A program made the position numbers and the translations under genes. From the NCBI GenBank assembly GCA_012719955.1, contig JAAXZI010000152.1, forward strand, positions 1-45,233: a stretch of DNA of 45,233 bases, written 5' to 3'. Position 1 is the first letter of the stretch, and every line of letters starts with the position of its first letter. The stretch is from Phycisphaerae bacterium. Lineage in GTDB: Bacteria > Planctomycetota > Phycisphaerae > UBA1845 > PWPN01. Below are positions 32,856-42,224 of this stretch, in pieces. The notes below the pieces were generated by a model that saw only the letters and a program-made list of their open reading frames with translations, did not search any database and was not told the DNA's origin.

Positions 32856-33731
32856 ATGGCCAACTCGAACCATCCTTCCCGTCGCGCCATTCTGACTGGA
32901 GCGGCAGGTGTTGCCGGCGGCATGGCCCTGGCGCCTTTGGCTTTCGGCGCTGATGCGCCCGAACGTAAATCCAGCGGCAAGATCAACCAGTCCATCTCCA
33001 AGTGGTGCTACGACCGCAAGCTCTCGTATGAGGAGCTGTGCCGGCACGCCGTACGCATCGGATACAAGGCCATCGACCTGATCGGCCCGAAAGACTGGCC
33101 GATGCTCAAAAAGTACAACCTGGTGGCCTCGATGTGCCCCGGCTCGGGCAGCATTCCGCAGGGGTGGAACCGCAAGGAGAATCACGCCCGGCAGATCGAG
33201 GAGATGAAGAAGAACATCGATCTGGCCGCCGAGGCGGGCATGCCCAACGTGATCTGCTTCTCCGGCAACCGTGACGGACAGCCGGACGAGGAAGGCATCA
33301 AGAACTGCATCGAAGGGCTCAAGCAGGTGGTCGGTTACGCGGAGAAGAAGGGCGTAACCATCTGCATGGAATACCTCAACAGCAAGGTGGACCACAAGGA
33401 TTACGCCTTCGATCGGATAGCCTACGGCGTGGCCATCGCCAAGGGCGTCGGCTCGGAGCGGTTCGGCATCCTCTACGACATCTACCACGCCCAGATCATG
33501 GAAGGCGACATCATCCGCACGATCCGTGAGAACCACCAGTACATCAAGCACTATCACACCGGCGGCAACCCCGGCCGGCACGAGATCGACGAGACGCAGG
33601 AGATCTACTACCCGGCCATCATGAAGGCCATCGTCGAGACCGGTTTCAAGGGCTATGTTGGGCAGGAGTTCGTGCCGGCGGGCGATCCGGTCAAGGCCCT
33701 GGAGAATGCGTTCCGGATCTGCGACGTGTGA
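32856..33731 (+). CDS. Tat-exported sugar isomerase/epimerase-like TIM barrel (hydroxypyruvate isomerase family)
   Basis: 291 residues; GGAG lies eight bases before the ATG. A twin-arginine signal (PSRRAILTGAAGVAGGMALA) is followed by a xylose isomerase-like TIM barrel of the hydroxypyruvate isomerase group: INQSISKWCYDRKLSYEELC, VRIGYKAIDLIGPKDWP, ICMEYLNSKVDH (Glu near 171), GILYDIYHAQIMEGDI, YIKHYHTGGNPGRHEIDE and GYVGQEFVP (Glu near 270). The acidic and histidine residues that bind the divalent metal in this family are present. The substrate outside the cytoplasm is unknown. Planctomycetes carry many Tat-exported paralogues of this type. Confidence 0.9.
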   Translation: MANSNHPSRRAILTGAAGVAGGMALAPLAFGADAPERKSSGKINQSISKWCYDRKLSYEELCRHAVRIGYKAIDLIGPKDWPMLKKYNLVASMCPGSGSIPQGWNRKENHARQIEEMKKNIDLAAEAGMPNVICFSGNRDGQPDEEGIKNCIEGLKQVVGYAEKKGVTICMEYLNSKVDHKDYAFDRIAYGVAIAKGVGSERFGILYDIYHAQIMEGDIIRTIRENHQYIKHYHTGGNPGRHEIDETQEIYYPAIMKAIVETGFKGYVGQEFVPAGDPVKALENAFRICDV

Positions 33732-34106
33732 CGATTTCGAGGCACAATCAACCGAGAGGTGCTGATAATCTGGCGAACTTGTACCGAATTTGCGGTACGT
33801 AACGGCGGGGAACCAGGATTTTACCCCGACCGGCACGCTGACGGCCGCGAAGAGTTGATCTTTACGGCCGCTCGCGCCGGGTGAACGGCGTAGCGGCAGG
33901 AAGCGGCAAGCAGCAACTTGCCTGCAAAAAATCATTGATTCCGCAAGGCCTTCCAGATTACAATTTCGCCACAGGTCTCAGAGGGGGGTTCAGGAAGTTC
34001 CTGAACGTATCTACCTCTGCAACCCTGTCGTGCTCATCCTAATGAAACGAGATGAGGTTCACGGCATGGATCACGTTCTCATTCACATCAAAATTGGAGG
34101 AGAAGT
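33732..34106. other. Intergenic region before a tagged secreted protein gene
   Basis: No gene is supported. It holds a small dyad GTACCG (33781-33786) with CGGTAC (33793-33798), with no T run after it, and a leader ending in a GGAGGAG ribosome site. Confidence 0.5.
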
Positions 34107-36182
34107 ATGAAAGAGTGGAGGAGTAGTATGAACACATCCTGTTGTGCCAGGTCGAGGCTTGGTGTGCATGCCTTCTGCTGCGCATTGATTGTCGGCCTGG
34201 GCAGCCTGCTGGCCTTCAATCAGCAGGCACGAGCCAACGTCTTTGCGGCCCACCTGGAGACCTCGGCCACCTCATGGAATTTCCAGAGCGGGCCTATTAC
34301 TTTCAGCTATCGGCTCAACCAGCCGGCCACCAGCGTCAATATCGAAATCTATCGCGCCGCCGATCCCAACACGGTCATCAGGACGATCACCAACTGCCCG
34401 ACGGCCCGGGGACTGAATCAAGTGTCCTGGGACGGGACGGACGATCTCGGCAACCAGGTGCCTGCCGGCAACGATTACAAATTCCGCGTAATCGCGGTCG
34501 ATGCGATCGGCAACACCAGCGGCACATGGGTCGACATTACCCCGAAGCCCGACGGAGTCAACGAGATCGGCGACGCCCAGTTTGGCGCGCCCCAGGGCAT
34601 CACCATCAACCGCGAACCCACGAGCGCCCATTTCGGGCGGATTTACATTTCCAACTCGGCTTCAACGGCGTCTACCAATCCCGGGGCGACCGCGGCCGGC
34701 GACGGGCTGTTTCTTTTGAACAACGACCTGACCTTCCGCGGGGGCTCGGCCAGCACGGCTGCGGCAGCCGCCAACAGCAGCCTCGTCACCAGCACCACCA
34801 CCTCCGACGTTTTGAGCCCCTGGAAGTGCAACATCAACCAGGACAACCCGAATGAGATCGTGGTGTCCGATTATCTCGACGGCTACGAAAACGTCTGGGT
34901 GTTCAACGCCGATGGAACCGAGGTGCAGCGTTTGCTCAACAGCAGCACGACCGGCCCGTCGACCGGGGCGGCCGCCAATCACGGTAACCAGTTTTGCACC
35001 CTTCTCTCGGGCATCGGAACGGGCCGCAAGCTCTGGGCAATAGATGAAGACAAAGACGCCGGTGGGACGCGGTTTACAGGCGGGTATGACCTCCTCCGCT
35101 ACGATGTTGGGACTACGCTGAGCAACTATACCGGCCAGCCCGCCGAGGTCAAGAACGGCGGCACCACACACACCAATCCGACTGTCACCAACTTCTACTC
35201 GGGTTGGGACATGCAATTTGGCCGGGTGAAAGGAACCTCGCGGCTTTATGTCGCCTGCCGACGGGGCAACGCCACCACCGGCAACCTCGCCATGGTCTGT
35301 TGGACGCTGGACGGCAATGGCAACCTGACCGGCGCTTTGTGGAGTGTCCAAAACCCGGCATTGTCCGTGCCCGCTGGCCTGCCGGACAACTACGCTGAGG
35401 GCTGGAACTATACTTCCAGCATCGCGGTTGACGAAGCTCGTGGCCGCGGAGCGGTTGTCTCCGCCAGAGTAGCGAAGGTCTTGATTTTCAACACTGAAAC
35501 CGGTGCGATCATTGGGCCCGCTTTCACGGTGGGTAACGGCAGCACCACGTCGTACAGGGGCATCGACGCTGATTTCGACGCCGCCGGTAACCTGTACACG
35601 GCCAACGCCAACGACGGCCACGTCCGCGTGTGGTCGCCGCCGGACGGCCCCAACAGCTACACAACGCCGTACTCCGGCACGATGCTGCTCAACTGCCCTT
35701 ACGCCACACCGACCATCTTGGTACAGCCGGTCAGCGGCAAGACCTGCGAGGGGCGGTCTTTCACCTTCAGCGTGGTGGCTGAGGGCCACGGCGCCGAACT
35801 GACGTACCAGTGGAAGCGAGGCTCGACGGTCGTGGGTACCAACAGCCCCACGCTGACGCTCAGTTCAGTCACTGCTGCCGATGCCGGCAACTACACGGTC
35901 ACCGTAAACGGTTGCGGAAGCGTAACCTCCTCGGTCGCCACTTTGACAGTCGTCGCCAACTGCATTCCCGACTACAATGGCGACAATCTGGTCAATCAAA
36001 GCGACTGGGTGCTCTGGGAGGCCTGTGCCACGGGCCCGGACGTTCCCGCGAGTTCCGAGTGCCTGAGCGCTTCCCCGCCCAAGGACCTCGACTTTGACGG
36101 CGACGTGGATCAGGACGATTTTGGCATATTCCAGAAGTGCCTGAACGGGGAGTACGAACCGGATCCGGCCTGCGTCCGCTGA
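34107..36182 (+). CDS. Secreted beta-propeller/Ig-like protein with a C-terminal Ca-loop tag
   Basis: 691 residues from 34107, or 684 from the ATG at 34128; each ATG is preceded by GGAGGAG and AGT, so the initiation site is duplicated. The signal peptide is VHAFCCALIVGLGSLLAFNQQARAN. Residues ~60-135 resemble a FlgD-like Ig domain (ITFSYRLNQPATSVNIEIY, SWDGTDDLGNQVPAGNDYKF). A large central region (about 150-525) has propeller-like strands (LWAIDEDKD, GIDADFDAAGNLYTANANDG). An Ig domain follows at about 530-610 (AELTYQWKRGSTVVG, DAGNYTVTVNGCG). The last ~75 residues carry two Ca-loops ([24 protein letters not shown]), C-A-TGP...C and a final PACVR. Probably surface-located; function unknown. 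A strong terminator follows. Confidence 0.88.
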   Translation: MKEWRSSMNTSCCARSRLGVHAFCCALIVGLGSLLAFNQQARANVFAAHLETSATSWNFQSGPITFSYRLNQPATSVNIEIYRAADPNTVIRTITNCPTARGLNQVSWDGTDDLGNQVPAGNDYKFRVIAVDAIGNTSGTWVDITPKPDGVNEIGDAQFGAPQGITINREPTSAHFGRIYISNSASTASTNPGATAAGDGLFLLNNDLTFRGGSASTAAAAANSSLVTSTTTSDVLSPWKCNINQDNPNEIVVSDYLDGYENVWVFNADGTEVQRLLNSSTTGPSTGAAANHGNQFCTLLSGIGTGRKLWAIDEDKDAGGTRFTGGYDLLRYDVGTTLSNYTGQPAEVKNGGTTHTNPTVTNFYSGWDMQFGRVKGTSRLYVACRRGNATTGNLAMVCWTLDGNGNLTGALWSVQNPALSVPAGLPDNYAEGWNYTSSIAVDEARGRGAVVSARVAKVLIFNTETGAIIGPAFTVGNGSTTSYRGIDADFDAAGNLYTANANDGHVRVWSPPDGPNSYTTPYSGTMLLNCPYATPTILVQPVSGKTCEGRSFTFSVVAEGHGAELTYQWKRGSTVVGTNSPTLTLSSVTAADAGNYTVTVNGCGSVTSSVATLTVVANCIPDYNGDNLVNQSDWVLWEACATGPDVPASSECLSASPPKDLDFDGDVDQDDFGIFQKCLNGEYEPDPACVR

Positions 36183-36248
36183 TGAGCAACACCATGATCG
36201 GGGCGTGTGCTCCCGATAAACGCCTTTGATCGAAAGCATTCAACTTGG

Positions 36249-36281
36249 AGGCCGGTGCCACGCAACCCGTGGCACCGGCCT
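36249..36281 (+). terminator. Terminator after the tagged propeller protein gene
   Basis: AGGCCGGTGCCACG (36249-36262) pairs with CGTGGCACCGGCCT (36268-36281), an almost perfect 14-bp stem with a short loop, then TTCTGCCTGT. The U tract is poor, but position and stem are convincing. Confidence 0.65.
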
Positions 36282-36402
36282 TCTGCCTGTCATCGTTGTT
36301 CCAGGCACATTCACATGAAAACGGCCGGCACTCCAGGCCGGCCGCTACGAATCGCAAATCAGTTGGTTCAAGGCAGGCGAGCGAGACGCCCGCCCCCCAT
36401 GG

Positions 36403-37407
36403 TCACACCTGCTGCCAGTTCTGCCAGGTCTGCAGGACGCGGATGTAGCTGGCCCGGTTGAAGGGGCTGGGGTCGGGGCAGCGGTCCTTGCTCATGCTGC
36501 CGCGCAACTGGTCCAGCGACTCGTACTCGTTGGCCTCCAGCCATTCGCTCAGACCGGTCTGCACGACCCGCAGATACGCCGGGCCGTGCTTGAGCAACGC
36601 CGAGACCATCTGCACCCCGGTGGCGCCGCACATGATGGCCTTGACCGCATCCAGGGTCGTATGCACGCCGCCGGTGACCGCCAGGTCGGCCTTGACCTGG
36701 CCGGCCAGGATCGCCAGCCATCGCAGCCGCAGCGGCAGGTCGCCGGAATCGGAGAGGCTCAGCTTGTCGACGAGTTCGAGGTTCTCCACGTCGATGTCGG
36801 GATGGTAGAAGCGGTTGAACAGGACCAGGGCATCGGCCCCGACGGAATCGAGCTGCGCGGCCACGTTGGCGAAGGCGGTATAGAAGGGCGAGAGCTTTAC
36901 CGCGACGGGAATCTTCACCGCTTCCTTGACCGTGCGGACCATCTCCACCGTGCGGCTGACCACCTCATCACCGGTCAGGTGCGGGTCGGTATTCAGCGTG
37001 TAGACGTGCAGTTCGAGGGCGTCGGCCCCGGCCTGCTCGATCTGCCGGGCATATTCGAGCCAGCCGCCGACGGTCACGCCGTTGAGCGAGCCGACCACCG
37101 GCACACTGACAGCCTTCTTTACCTGGCGGAGATGTTCAAGGTACTCGTCCGGGCCAAGCACGAAGTCCTTGGGATCGGGGAAATAGGTGACGGCCTCCTG
37201 GAAGGAGTGGGCCGGAACCTCCATATTGCGGAAGGTGGACACCTCTTCGCTCTTGATCTGCTCCTCGAACAGGGAGCGCAGGACAATCATGGCCGTTCCC
37301 GCATCTTCAAGCCGGCGAACGCGGTCAAGCGTATCCGACAGCGGGGAAGCGCCGGTGATGAACGGGTGCGGAAGCTTGAAACCCAGGTAGGTGGTTGTCA
37401 GGTCCAT
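36403..37407 (-). CDS. Dihydroorotate dehydrogenase-like FMN protein
   Basis: 334 residues from the ATG at 37407, eight bases after GGAGA; the frame's 37-codon upstream extension has no support. It is a dihydroorotate dehydrogenase-like TIM barrel: MDLTTTYLGFKLPHPFITGASPLS, VPVVGSLNG, GADALELHVY, PVAVKLSPFYT, LAVTGGVHTTLDAVKAIMCGATGVQMVSALL (phosphate/FMN site). Members of this divergent group are not thought to be the pyrimidine enzyme and often lie beside pyruvate:ferredoxin oxidoreductase genes, as here (nifJ is next upstream on the same strand, 395 bases away, with a terminator-like hairpin between). A redox role linked to ferredoxin is inferred. Confidence 0.9.
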   Translation of the reverse strand: MDLTTTYLGFKLPHPFITGASPLSDTLDRVRRLEDAGTAMIVLRSLFEEQIKSEEVSTFRNMEVPAHSFQEAVTYFPDPKDFVLGPDEYLEHLRQVKKAVSVPVVGSLNGVTVGGWLEYARQIEQAGADALELHVYTLNTDPHLTGDEVVSRTVEMVRTVKEAVKIPVAVKLSPFYTAFANVAAQLDSVGADALVLFNRFYHPDIDVENLELVDKLSLSDSGDLPLRLRWLAILAGQVKADLAVTGGVHTTLDAVKAIMCGATGVQMVSALLKHGPAYLRVVQTGLSEWLEANEYESLDQLRGSMSKDRCPDPSPFNRASYIRVLQTWQNWQQV

Positions 37408-37659
37408 GTAAGCATCTCCAAGTTCTTCAGCCAAGAGAAATACGCCAAAGCGACAGAACCAGAATAAGGCCAACGCGCCGCACTCTGCATTTTTTTGATT
37501 TGTCGGCCCGGAAATCAAGAACGACCGGTGGCCGGATCAGGTCTTGAAGGTGCGGTCGCCCGCAGCGAACGGGCGCGTCGCCCCCCCCACCGGCGAAAAT
37601 CGCTCCCCCCGTTTTTGAAAGGATGGAGCGTGCAATCCACCAGACCGGCCCGGCGTGCA

Positions 37660-37730
37660 TACAAAACACAGGTCGGGCCGGCAGCCCTGACGCGGACCGG
37701 AAGAGGTCCGCCGGGGCTGCCGCCCGACCT
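37660..37730 (-). terminator. Very large hairpin after nifJ, probable terminator
   Basis: AGGTCGGG (37670-37677) pairs with CCCGACCT (37723-37730). GGCAGCCC pairs with GGGCTGCC inside it, and GCGGACC with GGTCCGC at the tip, leaving only a small internal loop. On the minus strand GTGTTTTGT follows. It lies 73 bases past the nifJ stop, so the dihydroorotate dehydrogenase-like gene probably has its own promoter in the remaining gap (37408-37660, nothing else seen). Confidence 0.6.
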
Positions 37731-37802
37731 GCTGACTCGCTCAGTGGATCAGGCCGGTTGACCTGACTTATTTATCGGACCACAGGGGCCGGATCAGGCG
37801 TT

Positions 37803-40800
37803 TCAGTCCGCCTGGCCAGCCGAGCCGTTGCCGTTGTTGCCCACCTCGGCCTTGGGCACGCACAGCTTGGCCATGTGGTCGTAGATGGCCACCCGACGGG
37901 CCGCAGCCGCCTGGGCGTCGATAGCCAGTTGACGGAACCGTTCCGGATTGATCTTCTCGACCATGCGGAAGCGGGTCTCGTTGCGCATGTAGTCGGCCAC
38001 CGGAGTCTTGCCCGGCTTGGCATCCAGCGACAGCGGCGGCTCGCCGGCCAGCAGCTTGCGCGGGTCGTAGCGGTACAGCGGCCAGATACCGCTGTCCACG
38101 GCCAGTTTCTGCTGCTCGCAGCCGAAGGACAGGTCGTAGCCGTGAGCGATGCAGTGGCTGTAGGCGATGATCAGCGACGGCCCCGGATAGGCATCCGCTT
38201 CGAGGAAGGCCTGGACGGTGTGGTTGTCCTTGGCCCCGAGGGCGATGCTGGCCACGTACACGTGCCCATAGCTCATGGCCATGAGGCCGAGATCCTTCTT
38301 CTGGGTGCCTTTGCCGGCCGCGGCAAACTTGGCCGCCGCACCCAGCGGGGTGGCCTTGGAGGCCTGCCCGCCGGTGTTGGAGTAGACCTCGGTGTCCAGC
38401 ACGAGGATGTTGATATCCCGCTGCATGGACAGGACGTGGTCAAGGCCGCCGTAGCCGATGTCGTAAGCCCAGCCGTCGCCACCCAGGATCCAGACGCTCT
38501 TCTTGACCAGGTAATCGGCCAGCAGTTCAAGCCGGCGTGCCTCGGGCGAATTGATCTTGGCCAGGGCCTTCCGCAGGGCGGCCACGCGTTCGCGCTGGGC
38601 CTTGATGCCGGCCTCGCCGGACTGATCGGCGGTCAGCAGCTCGTTCACCAGGTTGTCACCGATCTGGCCGGCCAGTTTGGCCAGCAGGTCAGCGGCCTGC
38701 TGCTTGTGGGCGTCGAGCGCCAGGCGATAGCCGAAGCCGAACTCGGCGTTGTCCTCGAAGAGCGAGTTGGCCCAGGCCGGTCCGCGACCTTCGCTGTTGG
38801 TGCAGTACGGGGTGGTCGGCAGGTTGCCGCCGTAGATGGACGAGCAGCCGGTGGCGTTCCCGACCAGCAGGCGGTCGCCGAAGAGCTGGGTCATCAGCTT
38901 GACGTACGGCGTCTCGCCGCAGCCGGCGCAGGCCCCGGAGTACTCGAACAGCGGCTGGAGGAACTGCGAGCCCTTCACATCCAGGCGCGTGATCGCGGTG
39001 CGATCCACCTCGGGCAGGCTGAGGAAGAAGTCGTAGTTGGCCCGCTCGCGTTCGCGGATGGGCAACTGCAGCTCCATGTTGATGGCCTTGTGCTTGGGAT
39101 TGGCCTTATCCTTGGCCGGGCAGACAGCCACGCACAGCTTGCAGCCGGTGCAGTCCTCGGGGGCCACCTGGATGGTGAACTTCTGGCCGCGGAACTCCTT
39201 GGCCTTGTAATCGACGGACTGGAAGGATTCCGGTGCATTGGCCAGGGCCGCCGGGTCGTACACCTTGGCCCGGATGCTGGCGTGCGGGCAGACCATCGCG
39301 CACTTGTTGCACTGGATGCAGACCTTGGGATCCCAGATGGGGATCTCAATGGCGATGTTGCGCTTCTCCCAGCGGGTGGTCCCGGTGGCCCAGGTGCCAT
39401 CAACGGGGAAGGCGCTGACCGGCAGCAGATCGCCCTTGCCGGCCATCATGACCGCGGTGACGCGCTGCACGAAGTCGGGCGCGGCCTCGGACACGATCGG
39501 CGGCCGACCATGCTTGGCGGTCACGGCAGCGGGCACCTTGACCTCGTGCAGGTTGGCAAGCGTTTCGTCCACGGCCGCGAAGTTCCGCCGGACGACCTCC
39601 TCGCCCTTCTTGCCGTAGGTCTTCTTGATGGCCTTCTTGATCTGCTCGATGGCCTCTTCACGCGGCAGGACGCCGGAGATCGCGAAGAAGCAGGTCTGCA
39701 TGATGGTGTTGATGCGGCCGCCCATGCCCGTGTCGCGGGCCACGCTGACGGCGTCGATGGTGTAGAACTTCAGCTTGCGATCCACGATGACCTGCTGGGC
39801 CTCGCGCGGCAGCTTGTCCCACACCTCTTCCGGTCCGAAGGGCGCGTTGAGCAGGAAGACCGCACCCGGCCGGGCGTAGTCGAGCACGTCGAATTTCTCG
39901 AGGAATTCGAACTGGTGGCAGGCCACGAAGTTGGCCCGGCGGATCAGGTACGGGGCCGCGATCGGCCGGGGGCCGAACCGCAGGTGGGAGATGGTCATCG
40001 CGCCGGACTTCTTGGAGTCATACACGAAGTAGCCCTGGGCGTAATTGTCCGTCTCCTCGCCGATGATCTTGATGGAGTTCTTATTGGCGCCCACGGTGCC
40101 ATCGGCACCCAGACCGAAGAAGACGGCCCGGACGGTGTCGTCGCTCTCGATGTCGAACTCTTCGTCGAAGTCCAGTGAGGTGTGGGTCACATCGTCCACG
40201 ATGCCCACGGTGAAGTGGTTCTTGGGCGCGGGCTTGGCCAGCTCCTCGAAGACGGCCTTGACCATGGCCGGCGTGAATTCCTTGCTGGACAGGCCGTACC
40301 GGCCGGCGATCACGCGCGGCTCGGCGGCAAAGGCCGAGCGACCGGCGTCGCGGGCCTCGCGCAGGGCCGTGACCACGTCGAGGTAAAGCGGATCGCCCGG
40401 GGCGCCCGGTTCCTTGGTGCGATCGAGCACGGCAATGGACTTCACCGTCTTGGGCAGAGCGTCAATAAAGTGTTCGATGGAGAACGGACGGTAGAGTTTG
40501 ACGCTGAGCACACCGACCTTCTCACCCTTGGCGTTGAGATACTGAGCGGTCTCTTCGGCCGTTTCGGTGCCCGAGCCCATGATCACGATGACCCGGTCAG
40601 CCTGCGGGTCGCCGGAGTAATTGAAGAGCTTGTACTGCCGACCGGTCAGCTTGGCAAACTGGTCCATGGTGTCCTGCACGATGTCAGGGCAGGCCGTGTA
40701 GAACCGATTGCAGGCCTCGCGGGCCTGGAAGAAGGTGTCGGGGTTCTGGGCGGTGCCGCGAATCACCGGCCGGTCCGGGGTCAGAGCCCGTTCGCGGACG

Positions 40801-41408
40801 GCCTTGACCAGATCGTCGCTGATCATAGCCCGCAGATCGTCATCGCTGAGGGCCTCGATCTTGGCCACCTCGTGCGAGGTGCGGAAGCCGTCGAAGAAGT
40901 GCAGGAAGGGGATACGCGACTTCAGCGTGGCGGTGTGGGCGATACAGGCGAAGTCCTGGGCCTCCTGCACGGAGTCGGAGCACAGCATCGCAAAGCCGGT
41001 CTGCCGGCAGGCCATCACGTCGGAGTGATCGCCAAAGATGGACAGCGCGTGCGTCGCGATGGTGCGGGCGGTCACGTGCATGGTGAAGGGCGTCAGTTCG
41101 CCGGCGATCTTGAACATGTTGGGGATCATGAGCAGCAGACCCTGCGACGCGGTGAAGGTCGTGGTCAGGGCCCCGGCCTGCAGGGCGCCGTGAACGGCGC
41201 CGGCAGCGCCGGCCTCGGACTGCATCTCAGTCACCTGTGGGACGGTTCCCCAGATGTTCTTCCGACCGAGTGTCGACCATTCGTCGGAGAACTCGCCCAT
41301 CGGCGAAGAAGGGGTGATGGGATAAATCGCAATGACTTCACTGAGGCGGTGGGCTACGGAAGCAGCGGCTTCGTTGCCGTCAAGCGTGATGAACTTTCTC
41401 GAACCCAT
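37803..41408 (-). CDS. nifJ: Pyruvate:ferredoxin (flavodoxin) oxidoreductase, single-chain
   Basis: 1201 residues, the usual length for the single-chain enzyme. It converts pyruvate and CoA to acetyl-CoA and CO2, passing electrons to ferredoxin or flavodoxin. Start ATG at 41408, seven bases after GGAG; the upstream in-frame extension is not used. Landmarks: the pyruvate-binding domain YPITPSSPMGEFSDEW near the start; the ferredoxin-type clusters CIQCNKCAMVCP (about 696) and CTGCKLCVAVCP (about 754); CAGCGETPYVK (about 828); and the thiamine-diphosphate site GGDGWAYDIGYGG (about 976) with SNTGGQASKATPLGA. All three 4Fe-4S cluster Cys sets appear intact. A dyad at 41609-41629 may be a regulatory site. 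It indicates anaerobic or fermentative capacity. Confidence 0.97.
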   Translation of the reverse strand: MGSRKFITLDGNEAAASVAHRLSEVIAIYPITPSSPMGEFSDEWSTLGRKNIWGTVPQVTEMQSEAGAAGAVHGALQAGALTTTFTASQGLLLMIPNMFKIAGELTPFTMHVTARTIATHALSIFGDHSDVMACRQTGFAMLCSDSVQEAQDFACIAHTATLKSRIPFLHFFDGFRTSHEVAKIEALSDDDLRAMISDDLVKAVRERALTPDRPVIRGTAQNPDTFFQAREACNRFYTACPDIVQDTMDQFAKLTGRQYKLFNYSGDPQADRVIVIMGSGTETAEETAQYLNAKGEKVGVLSVKLYRPFSIEHFIDALPKTVKSIAVLDRTKEPGAPGDPLYLDVVTALREARDAGRSAFAAEPRVIAGRYGLSSKEFTPAMVKAVFEELAKPAPKNHFTVGIVDDVTHTSLDFDEEFDIESDDTVRAVFFGLGADGTVGANKNSIKIIGEETDNYAQGYFVYDSKKSGAMTISHLRFGPRPIAAPYLIRRANFVACHQFEFLEKFDVLDYARPGAVFLLNAPFGPEEVWDKLPREAQQVIVDRKLKFYTIDAVSVARDTGMGGRINTIMQTCFFAISGVLPREEAIEQIKKAIKKTYGKKGEEVVRRNFAAVDETLANLHEVKVPAAVTAKHGRPPIVSEAAPDFVQRVTAVMMAGKGDLLPVSAFPVDGTWATGTTRWEKRNIAIEIPIWDPKVCIQCNKCAMVCPHASIRAKVYDPAALANAPESFQSVDYKAKEFRGQKFTIQVAPEDCTGCKLCVAVCPAKDKANPKHKAINMELQLPIRERERANYDFFLSLPEVDRTAITRLDVKGSQFLQPLFEYSGACAGCGETPYVKLMTQLFGDRLLVGNATGCSSIYGGNLPTTPYCTNSEGRGPAWANSLFEDNAEFGFGYRLALDAHKQQAADLLAKLAGQIGDNLVNELLTADQSGEAGIKAQRERVAALRKALAKINSPEARRLELLADYLVKKSVWILGGDGWAYDIGYGGLDHVLSMQRDINILVLDTEVYSNTGGQASKATPLGAAAKFAAAGKGTQKKDLGLMAMSYGHVYVASIALGAKDNHTVQAFLEADAYPGPSLIIAYSHCIAHGYDLSFGCEQQKLAVDSGIWPLYRYDPRKLLAGEPPLSLDAKPGKTPVADYMRNETRFRMVEKINPERFRQLAIDAQAAAARRVAIYDHMAKLCVPKAEVGNNGNGSAGQAD

Positions 41409-41608
41409 TTTAATCTCCTGAATCGCCGTACCGGCGGGTATCCTGAGCCGCCCAGCAGGCTGACAACTCATCGGGTGACCATCTTTCCTCGGGGGTGCGG
41501 GCGTGCGGTCCGCCTGTATTCCGAGAGGCGGACATTTCATCCGCCTGTGCTCCGGGGAGCGGGCGTCTGCCCGCCTCGCTCTGTCCGTCTGCGACAAAGG
41601 GGCCTATC

Positions 41609-41629
41609 TTGTAACGGAAAACGTTCCAA
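41609..41629. promoter_or_regulatory. Candidate operator dyad upstream of nifJ
   Basis: TTGTAAC (41609-41615), seven bases, then GTTCCAA (41623-41629). The arms are inverted with six of seven bases matching. It sits 200 bases before nifJ in the 507-base gap (41409-41915) between divergent nifJ and the LsrG-like gene. The TTG...CAA shape loosely recalls redox-regulator sites, but this is speculative. The gap also has a hairpin AGGCGGA-N7-TCCGCCT at 41526-41546 and a REP half-copy near 41567; no gene is seen. Confidence 0.3.
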
Positions 41630-41915
41630 TTTGCCACTGGGCGGGCACCCTATCACCGCCAGGTTTTTTTCTTGTGGCCGACCGCTGGCCGGACCCAACC
41701 CCTTCAACGAACACGAGTTCACGATATTGATGGCGCCATGTCGCGGAGAATAAAGTGTAGGGCTACCGGCACACCCTGACCGGCCAAAACCGTGAAAGCG
41801 GCCTCGGAGAAGGCGGCCGATGCCCCACTTTTGGGGTTTCCTCCCCGCTCCGCTGCGGATATCGTATGTTGCGCCGTTTCAGGTGTTTACAAATTGAACC
41901 CGCAGGAGGTTGGCC

Positions 41916-42221
41916 ATGTTGATTGTTCTGGTCCATGTGCATGTCCGGGCGGATGCCGTCGAGGCCTTCCGCGAGGCAACCCTGAAAAACGCCCGCAACA
42001 GCGTCCAGGAGCCGGGTATCGCCCGCTTCGACGTCATCCAGCAGATGGATGACCCCACCCGCTTCGTGCTGGTTGAGGTCTATCGCGATGAGAACGCGGC
42101 GGCAGCCCACAAGGAGACGCAGCATTACAAGGAGTGGCGGGATACCGTCGCAGACATGATGGCCGAGCCCCGGAAAGGAATCAGGTACGCCAACGTCTTC
42201 CCGGATGAGGAAGGCTGGTGA
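41916..42221 (+). CDS. LsrG-like antibiotic biosynthesis monooxygenase-fold protein
   Basis: 101 residues from the ATG at 41916, six bases after AGGAGG. It is an ABM-domain ferredoxin-like fold protein close in pattern to E. coli LsrG, which isomerises a phosphorylated autoinducer-2 derivative: [65 protein letters not shown]. The family also includes quinol monooxygenases (YgiN), so the activity is not certain. It is followed after three bases by the alcohol dehydrogenase gene and is surely in one operon with it. No other lsr genes are present. Confidence 0.85.
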   Translation: MLIVLVHVHVRADAVEAFREATLKNARNSVQEPGIARFDVIQQMDDPTRFVLVEVYRDENAAAAHKETQHYKEWRDTVADMMAEPRKGIRYANVFPDEEGW

Positions 42222-42224
42222 GTC

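Noticed and set aside
37875-40178. 767-codon plus-strand ORF opposite nifJ
   Set aside because: Antisense to conserved nifJ motifs; composition typical of a GC-rich shadow frame.
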